From the NCBI RefSeq assembly GCF_001724715.1, contig NZ_MEFG01000028.1, forward strand, positions 1-45,733: a stretch of 45,733 nucleotides of DNA, in the 5' to 3' direction. Position 1 is the stretch's first letter; each line of letters opens with the position of its first letter. The position numbers were made by a program, and so were the translations under genes. This document shows, in pieces, positions 33,748 to 43,425 of this stretch. The notes beneath the pieces were generated by a model, which saw only the letters and a program-made list of their open reading frames with translations, was not told the origin of the DNA and did not search any database. The stretch is from Sphingomonas sp. SCN 67-18 (GTDB taxonomy: Bacteria; Pseudomonadota; Alphaproteobacteria; Sphingomonadales; Sphingomonadaceae).

Positions 33748-35871
33748 TCAGAATATCCCGAGGAACTTCTTGCGCTGCTCCCGGCGCTCGGCCTTGCTGC
33801 GGCTGCCGTCCTCGCTCTTGGCGGTCGTGCCCTTGCCCACATCGTCGCGCGGCTTGCCCTTGCTGGTCTGCTGGGCCGCCGCCCGCGCGCCCGCCAGCAC
33901 CGGCCCGCAATCGGCCGATTTGGCGTCCCCGATATCGACGAAGGCGATCACCCCCGCCAGCGGGCTCGCCACCGCCAGCAGCCCCACGCCCGCGCCCGCC
34001 CGCGCCAGCAATTCCCCGCTGACCGGATCGATCTTCGGCGCGGCGAAATAACCGCCTATGCCCACCGGGGACTGACCGGCGAACAGGCTGAATTTCTTGG
34101 AATCCGCCCGTACCGCCAGGTCCAGCCGCTCGTTGCGGAAGCTGAACCCGCCGCGCCCCAGGATCACATTCTTGCGCGTGTCGATCAAAATGGGGTCCGC
34201 CGCCGCCACCCCGTCGCGCACGGTGAAGGCAATCAAGCCGCAGTTGATCTCCACCGGCACCTTCAGCTTGTCCTCGAACATCTTCTGGATGAAGGTTCCG
34301 ATATCCAGCTCGGACAGCTGGATGTTGCGGGTCCACAGCGCCCCCCTGGGCATGATGATGGCGATGCGGCCATTGGCGGTGCCCAGCGATTCATGCACGG
34401 TATCGCCCCGGCCGGTCATCTGCACCCGCGCCTTCAGCGTGCCGGTGGTGCCGCTTTCCTCCACGCCGAAACCGGCCAGCAGCCGCCCCATCGGGGTGGG
34501 CGACAGGCGGATGTCGTAACGGGTCAGCACCGGCCGCACCCGCGCATCGATGGCGATGTCGGACGTCAGGTGCCCGCCGGCCAGGTCGAAGCTCAGCGGC
34601 GCGAAACTGAGCAGGCTGTTGTCCAGCGTCAGCGCCATGGCGATGTTGGAAACCGGAAAGCTCTCCGCCCGCACACGGCGGATGCTGTAGTTCAGCCGGG
34701 CATCGAACGTGCTGAGCGAATCCGCCCGCAACGTCGCATCGGGCAGCACCCGCGGCGCGCCGTTCACCTGCCGCACCGCGCCGCCATTGCCATGCGCCTC
34801 CAGCGCGGCGGGATCGTAACCGATCCACGGCCCGGCATCGACGATGTCGAGCGTGTCGGTCGCCATCTCCGCGTCCAGCCGCAGCCGGGGGCCGCCGGTC
34901 GAAACCGTCAGCTTGCCGGCAAGATCGCTCTTGCCGACCATGCCTTTCAACCCGGTGAAGCGCCACGCCGCGCCCCTGCGGGTCAGCGCAGAGGTCATCC
35001 GGTAGGCGCGCGAATCGGGCACCGCGACGCCCAGGAAATCGAACAGATCGGCCATGTTCGGCCCGCGCACCGCGATCCTCAGGTCAGCGCCCTCAAGCTC
35101 CGTCGCGCCCGGCAGCGTGCCCGTCACGTCCATGGCCGTGCCCGCCGATCGGGCATTGAGCACCAGCCGGTTGCGCCCGCCGGTCACCGTCTCGTTGGGC
35201 GACAGCAGGCTGCCCGTCATGGTGAAGGGCCTGGCGCGCAGCCGCCCGGTGCCGCTGAAGCGGATATCCCCGTCGAAGCGGGTGTCGCGCGACTGGACGG
35301 TGTCGATGGCGATGTCCGCGGTCAGCAGCATCCGCGGGTCGGCATAGTGGACCTGCGTCCCGCGCACGATCGCCCGGCGGATGAGCGGCAATTCCAGCGG
35401 CTTGCCCGTCGCCTTGCCGAACGTCCATGTATTGCGGCCTGCCTTGTCCCAGGAAAGGTCGATCCGCCCGTCCACCAGCCCCAGCCAGTTCACCCGCCGC
35501 CGCCCCACGATCAACGGCAGGGTGGCGATGGAACTGTCGATCAGCCGTGCCTCGAAAAAGGTCGGCCGCCGCGCCCAGCCGGGGTTGGATATCGTCAGCC
35601 CCTCCGCCAGGAACTTGATGTCGATCGGGTTGAAATAGAATTGGAAATCACCCGCAACCTTCACCTGCCGCTCCGCGCCGGCGCTGGCCAGGCGCTCGAA
35701 TACCGGCTTCAGGAAACGGCCCTTGGTGATGTAGAGCACCGTCCAGGCGAGCAGGACCAGCCCGATGATCGTCGCTGTGACGGCGATGACGCTGGCAAGC
35801 GCCGCGCCCGCCGCATCCCTTGCGGGGCGGTCGGCGGCCGGCGCGTCGCCGGGGGGAATGGCGGCAGTCAT
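33748..35871 (-). CDS. AsmA-family envelope protein
   Basis: A 707-residue AsmA-like protein: one N-terminal membrane helix (SVIAVTATIIGLVLLAWTVL) and a long periplasmic beta-rich body, starting with the family repeat-type sequence RFLKPVFERLASAGAERQVK and VAGDFQFYFNPIDIKFLAEG. A late TLKARVQMTGRGDTVHESLG-TANGRIAIIMPRGALW block is typical of AsmA C-termini. The last 30 residues are basic and likely disordered (KAERREQRKKFLGIF). AsmA-like proteins are linked to lipid transport to the outer membrane. Start: the ATG at 35871; an upstream TTG is not supported. Divergent from rpmI. Confidence 0.9.
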   Translation of the reverse strand: MTAAIPPGDAPAADRPARDAAGAALASVIAVTATIIGLVLLAWTVLYITKGRFLKPVFERLASAGAERQVKVAGDFQFYFNPIDIKFLAEGLTISNPGWARRPTFFEARLIDSSIATLPLIVGRRRVNWLGLVDGRIDLSWDKAGRNTWTFGKATGKPLELPLIRRAIVRGTQVHYADPRMLLTADIAIDTVQSRDTRFDGDIRFSGTGRLRARPFTMTGSLLSPNETVTGGRNRLVLNARSAGTAMDVTGTLPGATELEGADLRIAVRGPNMADLFDFLGVAVPDSRAYRMTSALTRRGAAWRFTGLKGMVGKSDLAGKLTVSTGGPRLRLDAEMATDTLDIVDAGPWIGYDPAALEAHGNGGAVRQVNGAPRVLPDATLRADSLSTFDARLNYSIRRVRAESFPVSNIAMALTLDNSLLSFAPLSFDLAGGHLTSDIAIDARVRPVLTRYDIRLSPTPMGRLLAGFGVEESGTTGTLKARVQMTGRGDTVHESLGTANGRIAIIMPRGALWTRNIQLSELDIGTFIQKMFEDKLKVPVEINCGLIAFTVRDGVAAADPILIDTRKNVILGRGGFSFRNERLDLAVRADSKKFSLFAGQSPVGIGGYFAAPKIDPVSGELLARAGAGVGLLAVASPLAGVIAFVDIGDAKSADCGPVLAGARAAAQQTSKGKPRDDVGKGTTAKSEDGSRSKAERREQRKKFLGIF

Positions 35872-35910
35872 TACGGTGACAACCGCCCGCCGCCATGTCG
35901 GTTCCGGTGG

Positions 35911-35939
35911 TTGCAAATGGCCGGAGCCTCGCCTATAGG
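35911..35939 (+). promoter_or_regulatory. Candidate sigma70-type promoter of rpmI-rplT
   Basis: TTGCAA (35911-35916), 17 bases, TATAGG (35934-35939). Transcription from about 35946 would give a leader of 78 bases before rpmI, long enough for autoregulatory structure, though I see no strong L20-binding stem in it. Confidence 0.5.
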
Positions 35940-36023
35940 GCCGGCCTTCCGCGATTAGAGGGACTGCCCGGCCGGTATGGGCTGCCGTGGCCGTCCGCGA
36001 TCGTCGATCATAAGGAGACGAAA

Positions 36024-36227
36024 ATGCCCAAGCTCAAGACCAAGAGCGGCGTCAAGAAACGCTTCAAGATGACCGCTTCCGGCATGATCAAGCATGGCGT
36101 GGCCGGCAAGCGCCACCGCCTGATCAGCCACAATGCCAAGTATATCCGCCAGAATCGCGGCACCAAGGTACTGTCCGATGCCGACACCAAGACCGTGAAG
36201 GCCTGGGCGCCTTACGGCCTGCGATAA
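36024..36227 (+). CDS. rpmI: 50S ribosomal protein bL35
   Basis: Large-subunit protein of 67 residues: [20 protein letters not shown], then [20 protein letters not shown]. Basic and full length. AAGGAG at 36012-36017 precedes the ATG by six bases. It is followed 13 bases later by rplT. In many bacteria infC (IF3) precedes this pair; here the upstream neighbour is an opposite-strand asmA-like gene, so infC must lie elsewhere. Confidence 0.98.
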   Translation: MPKLKTKSGVKKRFKMTASGMIKHGVAGKRHRLISHNAKYIRQNRGTKVLSDADTKTVKAWAPYGLR

Positions 36228-36240
36228 GGAGGGATAGACC

Positions 36241-36615
36241 ATGGCACGCGTGAAACGCGGAACCACCACCAAGGCGAAGCACAAGAGGATTCTTGATCAG
36301 GCGAAGGGCTATTACGGCCGTCGCAAGAACACGATTCGCGTCGCTCGCCAGGCCGTCGAAAAGGCCGGCCAATACGCCTATCGCGATCGCAAGGTTAAGA
36401 AGCGCAGCTTCCGCGCGCTCTGGATCCAGCGCATCAACGCCGCCGTCCGGCTGGAAGGGCTGACCTATGGCCAGTTCATGCACGGCCTGAAGCTGGCGGG
36501 CGTCGAGCTGGACCGCAAGGTGCTGGCAGACATCGCCATGCACGAAGGCGATGCCTTCAAGGCCATCGTCGCGCAGGCGCAAGCGGCTCTGCCGAAGGAA
36601 GCCAAGGCGGCCTGA
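36241..36615 (+). CDS. rplT: 50S ribosomal protein bL20
   Basis: Large-subunit assembly protein of 124 residues: [40 protein letters not shown], then [20 protein letters not shown] and [20 protein letters not shown]. Length and basic N-terminal extension are standard. AAGGAGGG lies just before the start. A strong terminator follows 25 bases after the stop. bL20 represses its own operon in some bacteria; no evidence for or against here. Confidence 0.98.
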   Translation: MARVKRGTTTKAKHKRILDQAKGYYGRRKNTIRVARQAVEKAGQYAYRDRKVKKRSFRALWIQRINAAVRLEGLTYGQFMHGLKLAGVELDRKVLADIAMHEGDAFKAIVAQAQAALPKEAKAA

Positions 36616-36640
36616 TCGCCGGATTTCCTTTCGAGAACAG

Positions 36641-36678
36641 GGGCGCGGGCGGCACGGCTTCCCGCGCCCTTTTTCTTT
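36641..36678 (+). terminator. Intrinsic terminator after rplT
   Basis: GGGCGCGGG (36641-36649) and CCCGCGCCC (36661-36669) form a 9-pair stem with an 11-base loop, followed by TTTTT (36670-36674), C and TTT. It separates rpmI-rplT from pheST. An attenuator role for pheST was considered, but no leader peptide rich in phenylalanine is seen. Confidence 0.88.
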
Positions 36679-36698
36679 GGCTTTCCCCCAGCCAGCCT

Positions 36699-36727
36699 TT
36701 GCAATTCCCGGCCGCGCTTGCTTAGAG
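36699..36727 (+). promoter_or_regulatory. Candidate sigma70-type promoter of pheS-pheT
   Basis: TTGCAA (36699-36704), 17 bases, TTAGAG (36722-36727). The -35 matches that of the rpmI promoter candidate exactly. It would start transcription near 36734, 20 bases before the pheS ATG and after the rplT terminator. Confidence 0.4.
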
Positions 36728-36753
36728 GCGGCAACTGACAATCACCGGCGGAC

Positions 36754-37845
36754 ATGATGACCGATCTCGACCAGATGCAGCAGGAACTGAGCGCCGCAAT
36801 CGCCGCCGCGCCGGGGCTGGACGCGCTCGACGCGGTCCGCGTCCGGGCGCTGGGCAAGCAGGGGCAGGTCACCGCGCTGCTGAAATCGCTGGGCGGCATG
36901 ACGCCGGACGAGCGCCAGACCGCCGGCCCGCGCATCCACGCGCTGCGCGAGGGGGTGACGGCGGCGCTGGCCGACCGCAAGGCCGCGCTGGAAGCCGCCG
37001 CGCTGGAAGCGCAGCTCGCCTCCGAAACGCTGGACCTCACCTTGCCCGCCCCCGCCGCGCCCATGGGCAGCGTCCACCCGGTCAGCCAGGTGATGGACGA
37101 GCTGGCGGAAATCTTTGCCGATCTCGGCTTCTCCGTGGCCACCGGGCCGGAGATCGAGGACGACTGGCATAATTTCACCGCGCTCAACATCCCTGAAAGC
37201 CACCCCGCGCGGGCGATGCACGACACTTTCTATTTCCCCGACGATGCGGCGCGGGACGGCAGGCGCATGTTGCTGCGCACCCACACCTCGCCGGTGCAGA
37301 TCCGCACCATGACCAGCCAGCCGCCGCCGATCCGCATCATCGCGCCGGGGCGCACCTACCGGTCGGACAGCGATGCGACGCACACGCCGATGTTCCATCA
37401 GGTGGAAGGACTGGTCATCGATCGCGGCATCCATCTCGGCCACCTCAAATGGACGCTGGAAACCTTCGTGAAGGCTTATTTCGAGCGCGACGACATCGTG
37501 CTGCGGATGCGCCCCAGCTATTTCCCCTTCACCGAACCCTCGGCGGAGGTCGATGTCGGCTACACGCTGGACAAGGGCCGCCGCGTGGTCGGCGGGGCGG
37601 AGCCGGACGGCTGGATGGAAATATTGGGCAGCGGCATGGTCCACCCCAATGTCATCGCCGCCTGCGGGCTGGATCCCGATGAGTGGCAGGGCTTCGCCTT
37701 CGGCTGCGGCATCGACCGGCTGGCGATGCTGAAATATGGCATGGACGATCTGCGCGCCTTCTTCGACGGCGATCTGCGCTGGCTGCGCCATTACGGCTTC
37801 GCCGCGCTGGACGTGCCCACGCTGAGCGGAGGAGTGGGGGCATGA
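36754..37845 (+). CDS. pheS: Phenylalanyl-tRNA synthetase alpha subunit
   Basis: Catalytic subunit of the alpha2-beta2 synthetase, 363 residues. N-terminal coiled-coil ([20 protein letters not shown]), then the class II core: [40 protein letters not shown] (motif 1 region), [18 protein letters not shown] with [20 protein letters not shown] (motif 2), and [20 protein letters not shown] (motif 3). Two ATG codons are adjacent; the first is used. Its stop overlaps the pheT start (ATGA), giving balanced subunit production. Standard length. Confidence 0.98.
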   Translation: MMTDLDQMQQELSAAIAAAPGLDALDAVRVRALGKQGQVTALLKSLGGMTPDERQTAGPRIHALREGVTAALADRKAALEAAALEAQLASETLDLTLPAPAAPMGSVHPVSQVMDELAEIFADLGFSVATGPEIEDDWHNFTALNIPESHPARAMHDTFYFPDDAARDGRRMLLRTHTSPVQIRTMTSQPPPIRIIAPGRTYRSDSDATHTPMFHQVEGLVIDRGIHLGHLKWTLETFVKAYFERDDIVLRMRPSYFPFTEPSAEVDVGYTLDKGRRVVGGAEPDGWMEILGSGMVHPNVIAACGLDPDEWQGFAFGCGIDRLAMLKYGMDDLRAFFDGDLRWLRHYGFAALDVPTLSGGVGA

Positions 37846-40214
37846 AGTTCACCCTGTCATGGCTGAAGGACCATCTGGAAACCGAAGCGACCGCCGACGC
37901 CATCGTCGATGCGCTGACGCGGATCGGGCTGGAGGTCGAAGGCGTCGAGAACCCGGCCGATGCGCTCGCCCCTTTCCTGATCGCGAAGGTGCTGACCGCC
38001 GCCCCGCATCCGCAGGCGGACAAGCTGCAGGTGCTGAGCGTGGATGCCGGCAGCGGCCCGATGCAGGTGGTGTGCGGCGCGCCCAATGCCCGCGCCGGGC
38101 TGGTCGGCGTGTTCGGCGCGCCGGGCGCCTATGTGCCGGGCAGCGGCATTACCCTGAAGGTCGCGGAGATTCGCGGCGTGGAATCGCGCGGCATGATGTG
38201 CTCCGCGCGCGAGCTTCAGGTGGGCGAAGGGCATGACGGCATCATAGAGCTGCCCGCCGATGCGCCGGTCGGCCTTGCCTATGCCGGCTGGGCCGGGCTG
38301 GACGATCCCGTCATCGACGTGGCGATCACGCCCAACCGGCAGGATTGCATGGGCGTTCGCGGCATCGCGCGCGATCTGGCGGCGGCGGGCGTCGGCACGC
38401 TGAAGCCGCTGGCCGTGCCCGCCATCGCGGGGGACTTCCCCTGCCCCATCGAGATCCGCACCGACGACGCGCAGGGCTGCCCGGCCTTTTACGGCCGCGT
38501 CGTGCGCGGCGTCACCGACGGCCCCTCGCCGGACTGGATGCAGCAGCGGCTGAAGGCAGTCGGCCAGCGGCCCATCTCCGCGCTGGTCGACATCACCAAC
38601 TATGTCATGCTCGACCATGGCCGGCCCAGCCACGCCTATGATCTGGCGAAGCTGGCCGGGCCGATCGTCGCCCGCCGCGCGGCGGACGGTGAAAGCGTGA
38701 CCGCGCTCAACGGCAAGGATTATACCCTCGACGCGACGATGACGGTGATCGCCGACCAGAAGCAGGTCCACGGCATCGCCGGCATCATGGGCGGCGAGGA
38801 TTCCGGCATCGGCGACGCGGTGAGCGACGTGCTGCTGGAAATCGCCTATTTCGATCCGGAACGCACCGCGCTCACCGGCCAGGCGCTCGGCCTCGCCTCC
38901 GACGCGCGCAGCCGGTTCGAACGCGGGGTCGATCCCGCCTTCATGGATGACGCGGTGGCGATCCTCACCGGCCTGATCCAGCAGATTTGCGGCGGCACCG
39001 CATCGCATGTCGTGCATGCCGGCACCCCGCCGGTGGACCAGCGCAGCATCGCCTACGATCCTGCGCTGTGCGCGCGGCTGGGCGGCATCGACGTGCCGGT
39101 CGCGGAACAGCGCGCCATCCTTGAACGGCTGGGCTTCGGCGTGTCGGGCGAAGGCCCGCTCGCCATCACGGTGCCCAGCTGGCGGCGCGACGTCGCCGGC
39201 AAGGCGGATATCGTGGAAGAGGTGGTGCGCATCACCGGGCTGGACGCGGTGCCTGCCACGCCGCTGCCCCGCGCCCCCGGCGTCGCCCGGCCCACCGCCA
39301 CCGCCGATCAGCTGGTGGAACGGCGCGCCCGGCGCATGGCGGCGGCGCGCGGCCTCAACGAGGCGGTGACGTGGAGCTTCATTTCCGAAAGCGAGGCCGC
39401 GCCCTTCGGCGGCGGCGCATGGACGCTCGCCAACCCGATCAGCGAGGACATGAAGGTGATGCGCCCGTCGCTGCTGCCCGGCCTGCTCGCGGCGGCGCAG
39501 CGCAATGCGGATCGCGGCGCGGCGTCGATCCGCCTGTTCGAGATCGGCCGCCGCTATTTCGCGGATGGCGAGCGGACCACGCTGGCCTTCGTGCTGGCGG
39601 GCGAGCGCAGCGCACGCGACTGGCAACAGGGCAAGGCGACGGCGTTCGACGCATTCGACGCCAAGGCAGAGGCGCTGGCGCTGCTGGCCGCGGCCGGTGC
39701 GCCGGTGGACAATCTCCAAGTGATGGGCGACGCCTCCGCCGCCTATCATCCCGGCCGCTCGGCGACGCTGCGGCTGGGGCCGAAGACGGTGCTGGCGGAA
39801 TGCGGCGTCGTCCACCCGTCCATCGCCCGGGCGTTCGATCTGGACGGCACGGTCGTGGCGGGCGAGCTGTTCCTCGACGCGCTGCCCGCGAAACGGGGCG
39901 CCAGCCACATGCGCAGCGCCTATCAGCCCCCCGCCCTGCAGGCGGTGACCCGTGATTTCGCCTTCATGGTGCCGCGCGGCCTGGCGGCGGACGCGCTGGT
40001 GCGGGCGATCAGGGGGGCGGACAAGGCGCTGATCGTCTCCGCCCGGCTGTTCGACCAGTTCACCGGACAGGGCGTCGCCGATGACGAGAAATCGCTGGCG
40101 GTGGAAATCGTCCTCCAGCCCGGCGAGAAAAGCTTCACGGATGAAGATCTTGCCGCGGTGTCGGCCAGGGTCGTGGCCGCCGCCGGCAAGCTGGGCGCGC
40201 GCCTGCGCGGATGA
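37842..40214 (+). CDS. pheT: Phenylalanyl-tRNA synthetase beta subunit
   Basis: Editing and tRNA-binding subunit of 790 residues. The N-terminal [20 protein letters not shown] is followed by an EMAP-like tRNA-binding domain (about 40-150, [15 protein letters not shown]), B3/B4 editing domain ([21 protein letters not shown]), B5, the catalytic-like core, and the C-terminal ferredoxin-fold anticodon-binding domain ([34 protein letters not shown]). GGAGGAG at 37828-37834 is seven bases before the ATG, which lies inside the pheS stop. A longer in-frame start within pheS is rejected. Confidence 0.98.
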   Translation: MKFTLSWLKDHLETEATADAIVDALTRIGLEVEGVENPADALAPFLIAKVLTAAPHPQADKLQVLSVDAGSGPMQVVCGAPNARAGLVGVFGAPGAYVPGSGITLKVAEIRGVESRGMMCSARELQVGEGHDGIIELPADAPVGLAYAGWAGLDDPVIDVAITPNRQDCMGVRGIARDLAAAGVGTLKPLAVPAIAGDFPCPIEIRTDDAQGCPAFYGRVVRGVTDGPSPDWMQQRLKAVGQRPISALVDITNYVMLDHGRPSHAYDLAKLAGPIVARRAADGESVTALNGKDYTLDATMTVIADQKQVHGIAGIMGGEDSGIGDAVSDVLLEIAYFDPERTALTGQALGLASDARSRFERGVDPAFMDDAVAILTGLIQQICGGTASHVVHAGTPPVDQRSIAYDPALCARLGGIDVPVAEQRAILERLGFGVSGEGPLAITVPSWRRDVAGKADIVEEVVRITGLDAVPATPLPRAPGVARPTATADQLVERRARRMAAARGLNEAVTWSFISESEAAPFGGGAWTLANPISEDMKVMRPSLLPGLLAAAQRNADRGAASIRLFEIGRRYFADGERTTLAFVLAGERSARDWQQGKATAFDAFDAKAEALALLAAAGAPVDNLQVMGDASAAYHPGRSATLRLGPKTVLAECGVVHPSIARAFDLDGTVVAGELFLDALPAKRGASHMRSAYQPPALQAVTRDFAFMVPRGLAADALVRAIRGADKALIVSARLFDQFTGQGVADDEKSLAVEIVLQPGEKSFTDEDLAAVSARVVAAAGKLGARLRG

Positions 40215-40224
40215 TGCGGGAAAT

Positions 40225-40257
40225 CCCCGGACGCCCCGTCGCATAGGGCATCCGGGG
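40225..40257. terminator. Bidirectional hairpin between pheT and the TonB receptor
   Basis: CCCCGGACGCCC (40225-40236) and GGGCATCCGGGG (40246-40257) pair over 12 positions with one C-A mismatch around a 9-base loop. It is shared by two convergent genes. No T-tract follows on either strand. Confidence 0.55.
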
Positions 40258-40265
40258 ACCGGCGA

Positions 40266-42662
40266 TCAGAAGCGGAAGCCCGCCGTCACCGTAAATGTGC
40301 GCGGATCGCCATAATAGACGGTCTGGATATTGCCGATGGACGAGAATTCCTGCCCGTCGGTCTTGTACAGCGTCTTGGTCAGGTTCTTCACCGCGCCGCG
40401 AAGATAATATTTCCCGCCCGCCGCATCATATTGCACATAGGCGTTGGCCAGCCAGTAACCGTCCTCATACAGGCCCGGCCGGTTGTCCACCGACAGGAAC
40501 TGCTTGTCGACGAAGCGGCCTTCGCCGCCCAGCGTGATCGACCCCGCCGCGCCCAGCGGAATGGCGTAGTCCGCGCCCAGCCTGAATGTGATGGGCGGGG
40601 CGAAGGCCGGCTTGCACACCACCTTCGCGCCGGTCGGGTTGCACGAGAAGGCGGCCGGCGGCACGCGGCGGCCGTCGTTGAACTCGCGGTAATCGGCGTT
40701 CAGATAGCCGAAGGACGATGTGATGGTCAGCGCGCTCGTCGGCTTCACCGCGATGTCCGCCTCCACGCCCCAGATCCTCAGCTTGCCGGCGTTGAGCACC
40801 GGCAGCGCGCCGCCCAGCCCGGTATTGTTGCCGCCGCCCACCCGGGCCTGGAAATTCTTGTAATCGGAATAGAAGGCGTCGCCGGACAGGCGCACCCGCC
40901 CGCCCAGGAAACTGCCCTTCGCGCCGGTTTCATAGGTCCACACCGTCTCCGGCTTGAAGAAGGGGACGATGGTGGGCGTGCCGTCGACGATCAGGGTGAT
41001 GTCGCCCACGCCGTTGACCCGCCCGTTGAACCCGCCCGATTTGAAGCCGCGCGCGGCAGATGCGTAGAGCAAAGTGTCGCGGCTCGGCTTGTAGGAAAGC
41101 GTGGCGGAAGGCGTCCACGCCTCGAAGCTGATATCGCCGTCGCCGGTGAAGGGCGCAGGCAGGTTCTGCGGATATTCATAGGCCAGCCCGTCAAGCGTCG
41201 GCAGCGTCGATTCCGTGTCGGTGAAGCGGTGGTAACGCTTCTTCTCGCGCGTGTAGCGCAGGCCGGCGGTGAGCGAGAGCCGGTCGGTGAAATCATAGGT
41301 CAGCTGGCCAAAGGCGGCATAGCTGCGCGTGCGCTGCTGATCGTCGATGAAGCGCGTGAAGGTGACGGGCAGTTTCAGCGCGGTCAGCGCGAACAGATCG
41401 TCGGCATAGGCTTCCTGATGCGAATTGACCTGCTCGTTCAGATAATAGAGGCCGAACACGCCCTTCATCCGCTCGCCGTCATATTTCAGCTGCAGTTCCT
41501 GGCTGAACTGGTGCTGGTCCACCCCGACGAATACGTCGCCCATTTCAAGCTGGGTCGCGTCGATATCGATGAAGAAATCGGCCTGAAGATCGCGATAGGC
41601 GGTGATGGAGGTCAGCGTCAGCGTGTCCGACAGGTCGATATTGGCGGTCAGCGACGTGCCCCAATGGTCCAGCCGCTGGCCCTCGCCATCGTTGAAGCTG
41701 GTAGACGCCTTATAGGCATAGGGGCCATATGGCTGGGCGGGCAGCGCCGCCACATTGGGCGTGATGGTGGGCAGCGCGGAAGGCGGGCATTCAGCGCTCT
41801 GCGTCGCCAGCGGGAATCCGGCCAGGTTGACCAGCGTCTGGCACAGCGGCGCCACGCCGTAACCCAGCGTCAGCCCGTTGCGCTGGCGCGTATAGTCGCC
41901 GGAAAGGATCAGCTCCACGCCGTCGGACGGCTTTGCGCGCACGATGCCGCGCACGGTGCGGCTGTTGCGGTCGTTATATTTCCGCCCGGTCAGCGGATCG
42001 GTGACGGTGCCGTCGCGCTCGTCATAAACGCCGGCCAGCGAGAGGGCGAGCCTGTCCGTCACCAACGGCACGGACAGATAGGCGTTGGCCAGCCACTGGT
42101 CGTAGCTGCCATAGGTGACGTCGCCGGCCACGCGGGCATCGACCAGGTCCGGCTTGCGGCTGACCACGTTGACCGCGCCGCCGATGGTGTTCTTGCCATA
42201 GAGCGTGCCCTGCGGCCCGCGCAGCACCTCGATCCGCTCGACATCGGCCAGGCTGAACAGCGCGCCCTGGATGCGGCTCAGGTAAACGCCGTCGACATAG
42301 ACGCCGACTGCGGGGTCGAAGGTCTGCAACGCATCGGGCTGGCCGATGCCGCGGATGAAGATGTTGGCGCTGGAGGTCGATCCGCGTCCCTGCACCAGGT
42401 TCACGTTCGGCACCGCGCCCTGCACGCCGGACAGGTCGTTCGCCTGCAGCTTGCTGATCTCCTCTGTCCCGAACGCGCTGATCGCGATCGGCACGTCCAC
42501 CAGCCGCTCCTCGCGCTTGCGGGCGATGACCAGTATCTCGCCGCTCTCGTCGGCGGCCGCGCCGTCCGGGGTGTCCTGGGCAATGGCCGGCGCCGTGGCG
42601 ATCGCCGCAAAGGCGACGCCCAGCCCCAGCAGGGTGCGCGGATTAAATATGATGCCGGACAT
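40266..42662 (-). CDS. TonB-dependent outer-membrane receptor
   Basis: Outer-membrane transporter of 798 residues. The signal peptide MSGIIFNPRTLLGLGVAFAA runs to AIA-Q (residue 28). A TonB-box-like stretch (GEILVIARKREE) precedes the plug domain (about 55-165: VPIAISAFGTEEISKLQAND, SSANIFIRGIGQP, VEVLRGPQGTLYGKNTIGGA-type motif as RIEVLRGPQGTLYGKN). The rest is a 22-strand barrel ending GFRF with the terminal Phe. The ligand is not predictable; receptors of this sphingomonad group take up many organics, not just siderophores. GGGAGG is 10 bases before the ATG. Its promoter contains a palindrome likely bound by the divergent TetR protein. Confidence 0.95.
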   Translation of the reverse strand: MSGIIFNPRTLLGLGVAFAAIATAPAIAQDTPDGAAADESGEILVIARKREERLVDVPIAISAFGTEEISKLQANDLSGVQGAVPNVNLVQGRGSTSSANIFIRGIGQPDALQTFDPAVGVYVDGVYLSRIQGALFSLADVERIEVLRGPQGTLYGKNTIGGAVNVVSRKPDLVDARVAGDVTYGSYDQWLANAYLSVPLVTDRLALSLAGVYDERDGTVTDPLTGRKYNDRNSRTVRGIVRAKPSDGVELILSGDYTRQRNGLTLGYGVAPLCQTLVNLAGFPLATQSAECPPSALPTITPNVAALPAQPYGPYAYKASTSFNDGEGQRLDHWGTSLTANIDLSDTLTLTSITAYRDLQADFFIDIDATQLEMGDVFVGVDQHQFSQELQLKYDGERMKGVFGLYYLNEQVNSHQEAYADDLFALTALKLPVTFTRFIDDQQRTRSYAAFGQLTYDFTDRLSLTAGLRYTREKKRYHRFTDTESTLPTLDGLAYEYPQNLPAPFTGDGDISFEAWTPSATLSYKPSRDTLLYASAARGFKSGGFNGRVNGVGDITLIVDGTPTIVPFFKPETVWTYETGAKGSFLGGRVRLSGDAFYSDYKNFQARVGGGNNTGLGGALPVLNAGKLRIWGVEADIAVKPTSALTITSSFGYLNADYREFNDGRRVPPAAFSCNPTGAKVVCKPAFAPPITFRLGADYAIPLGAAGSITLGGEGRFVDKQFLSVDNRPGLYEDGYWLANAYVQYDAAGGKYYLRGAVKNLTKTLYKTDGQEFSSIGNIQTVYYGDPRTFTVTAGFRF

Positions 42663-42721
42663 GCTATCGATCCTCCCACAGAAGGCACAGCCGCATGACG
42701 GGTTGTGCCGGTTCGACGGAC

Positions 42722-42750
42722 GCTATACTGAAACATGAACCATGTTTCAA
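42722..42750 (-). promoter_or_regulatory. Core promoter of the TonB receptor gene
   Basis: On the minus strand TTGAAA (42750-42745), exactly 17 bases, and TATAGC (42727-42722). The best sigma70-like promoter in the window. The spacer and most of the -35 are occupied by the inverted repeat at 42729-42749. Transcription would begin near 42715, about 53 bases before the receptor ATG. Confidence 0.65.
42729..42749. promoter_or_regulatory. Putative TetR operator (perfect 9-base inverted repeat)
   Basis: TGAAACATG (42729-42737), spacer AAC, CATGTTTCA (42741-42749). A perfect 21-base dyad in the gap between the divergent TetR-type regulator and the TonB receptor genes. Size and symmetry are right for a TetR dimer. 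It covers the -35 and spacer of the receptor promoter, so binding should block the receptor gene; it lies 27 bases before the regulator start and may autoregulate it. Confidence 0.7.
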
Positions 42751-42776
42751 CTTGCGGGATGACGGGGGACGGGTGA

Positions 42777-43412
42777 ATGGCTGCGGACAGTAGCATGGCG
42801 GCAACAGTGGATGCTGCGCGGGACGGCCCCAAGACGCCACGCACCGAGCGCGGCCGCCGCACCCTGCGCGCGCTGCTCGATGCGGCGGCGGTCGAATTCG
42901 GGGAAAAGGGGTTTCACGACACCGGCATCACCCACATCACCCAGCGGGCCGGCGTGGCGCTGGGCAGCTTCTACACCTATTTCGACAGCAAGGAGGAGGT
43001 GTTCCGCGCCCTCGTGCGCGACATGAGCGCCCGCGTTCGCGAAACCGTCGCCCCCCATATATTGGCCGCGCCCGATAGGCTGAGCGGCGAGCGCGCGGGC
43101 TTGCAGACGTTCATAGAGTTCGTCCGCAAGCACAAGGAATTGTACCGGATCATCGACGAATCCGAATTCGTCGACCCCGCCGGTTATCGCCAGCATTATG
43201 CCGGCACGGTCGAGGGCTATCGCGCCAGCCTGACCGCCGCGGCGGAACGGGGCGAGGTGCGCGCCGACATCAGCGAGGTCCACGCCTGGGCGATCGTCGG
43301 CATGAACGTGTTCCTGGGGATGCGCTATGGCGTCTGGGCCGGCGATAGCGACCCGGCGGACGTCGCCGCCGTCGCCGCCGACCTGCTGAGCAACGGGCTG
43401 AAGCCGCGTTGA
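42777..43412 (+). CDS. TetR-family transcriptional regulator
   Basis: A 211-residue one-component repressor. The N-terminal HTH (about 25-70) reads TLRALLDAAAVEFGEKGFHD, then ITHITQRAGVALGSFYTYFD, SKEEVFRAL, the standard TetR signature. The C-terminal ligand domain (FIEFVRKHKELYRIIDESEF, VHAWAIVGMNVFLGMRYGVW) belongs to the common alphaproteobacterial type with a conserved late helix; the ligand is unknown. Start: ATG at 42777, or M7 at 42795; ribosome site unclear (GACGGGGGACGGG precedes). It probably represses the divergent TonB receptor through the dyad at 42729-42749. Confidence 0.93.
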   Translation: MAADSSMAATVDAARDGPKTPRTERGRRTLRALLDAAAVEFGEKGFHDTGITHITQRAGVALGSFYTYFDSKEEVFRALVRDMSARVRETVAPHILAAPDRLSGERAGLQTFIEFVRKHKELYRIIDESEFVDPAGYRQHYAGTVEGYRASLTAAAERGEVRADISEVHAWAIVGMNVFLGMRYGVWAGDSDPADVAAVAADLLSNGLKPR

Positions 43413-43425
43413 GGCGCGAAAGGCC

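Noticed and set aside
36616-36753. Attenuation of pheST by the terminator between rplT and pheS
   Set aside because: No short leader frame rich in Phe codons and no alternative antiterminator pairing were found; the hairpin is better explained as the end of the ribosomal-protein operon.
37857-42698. Long antisense frames opposite pheT (795 codons) and the TonB receptor (755 codons)
   Set aside because: Same GC-shadow effect; the sense strands carry complete, family-typical proteins and the antisense translations have no recognisable motif.
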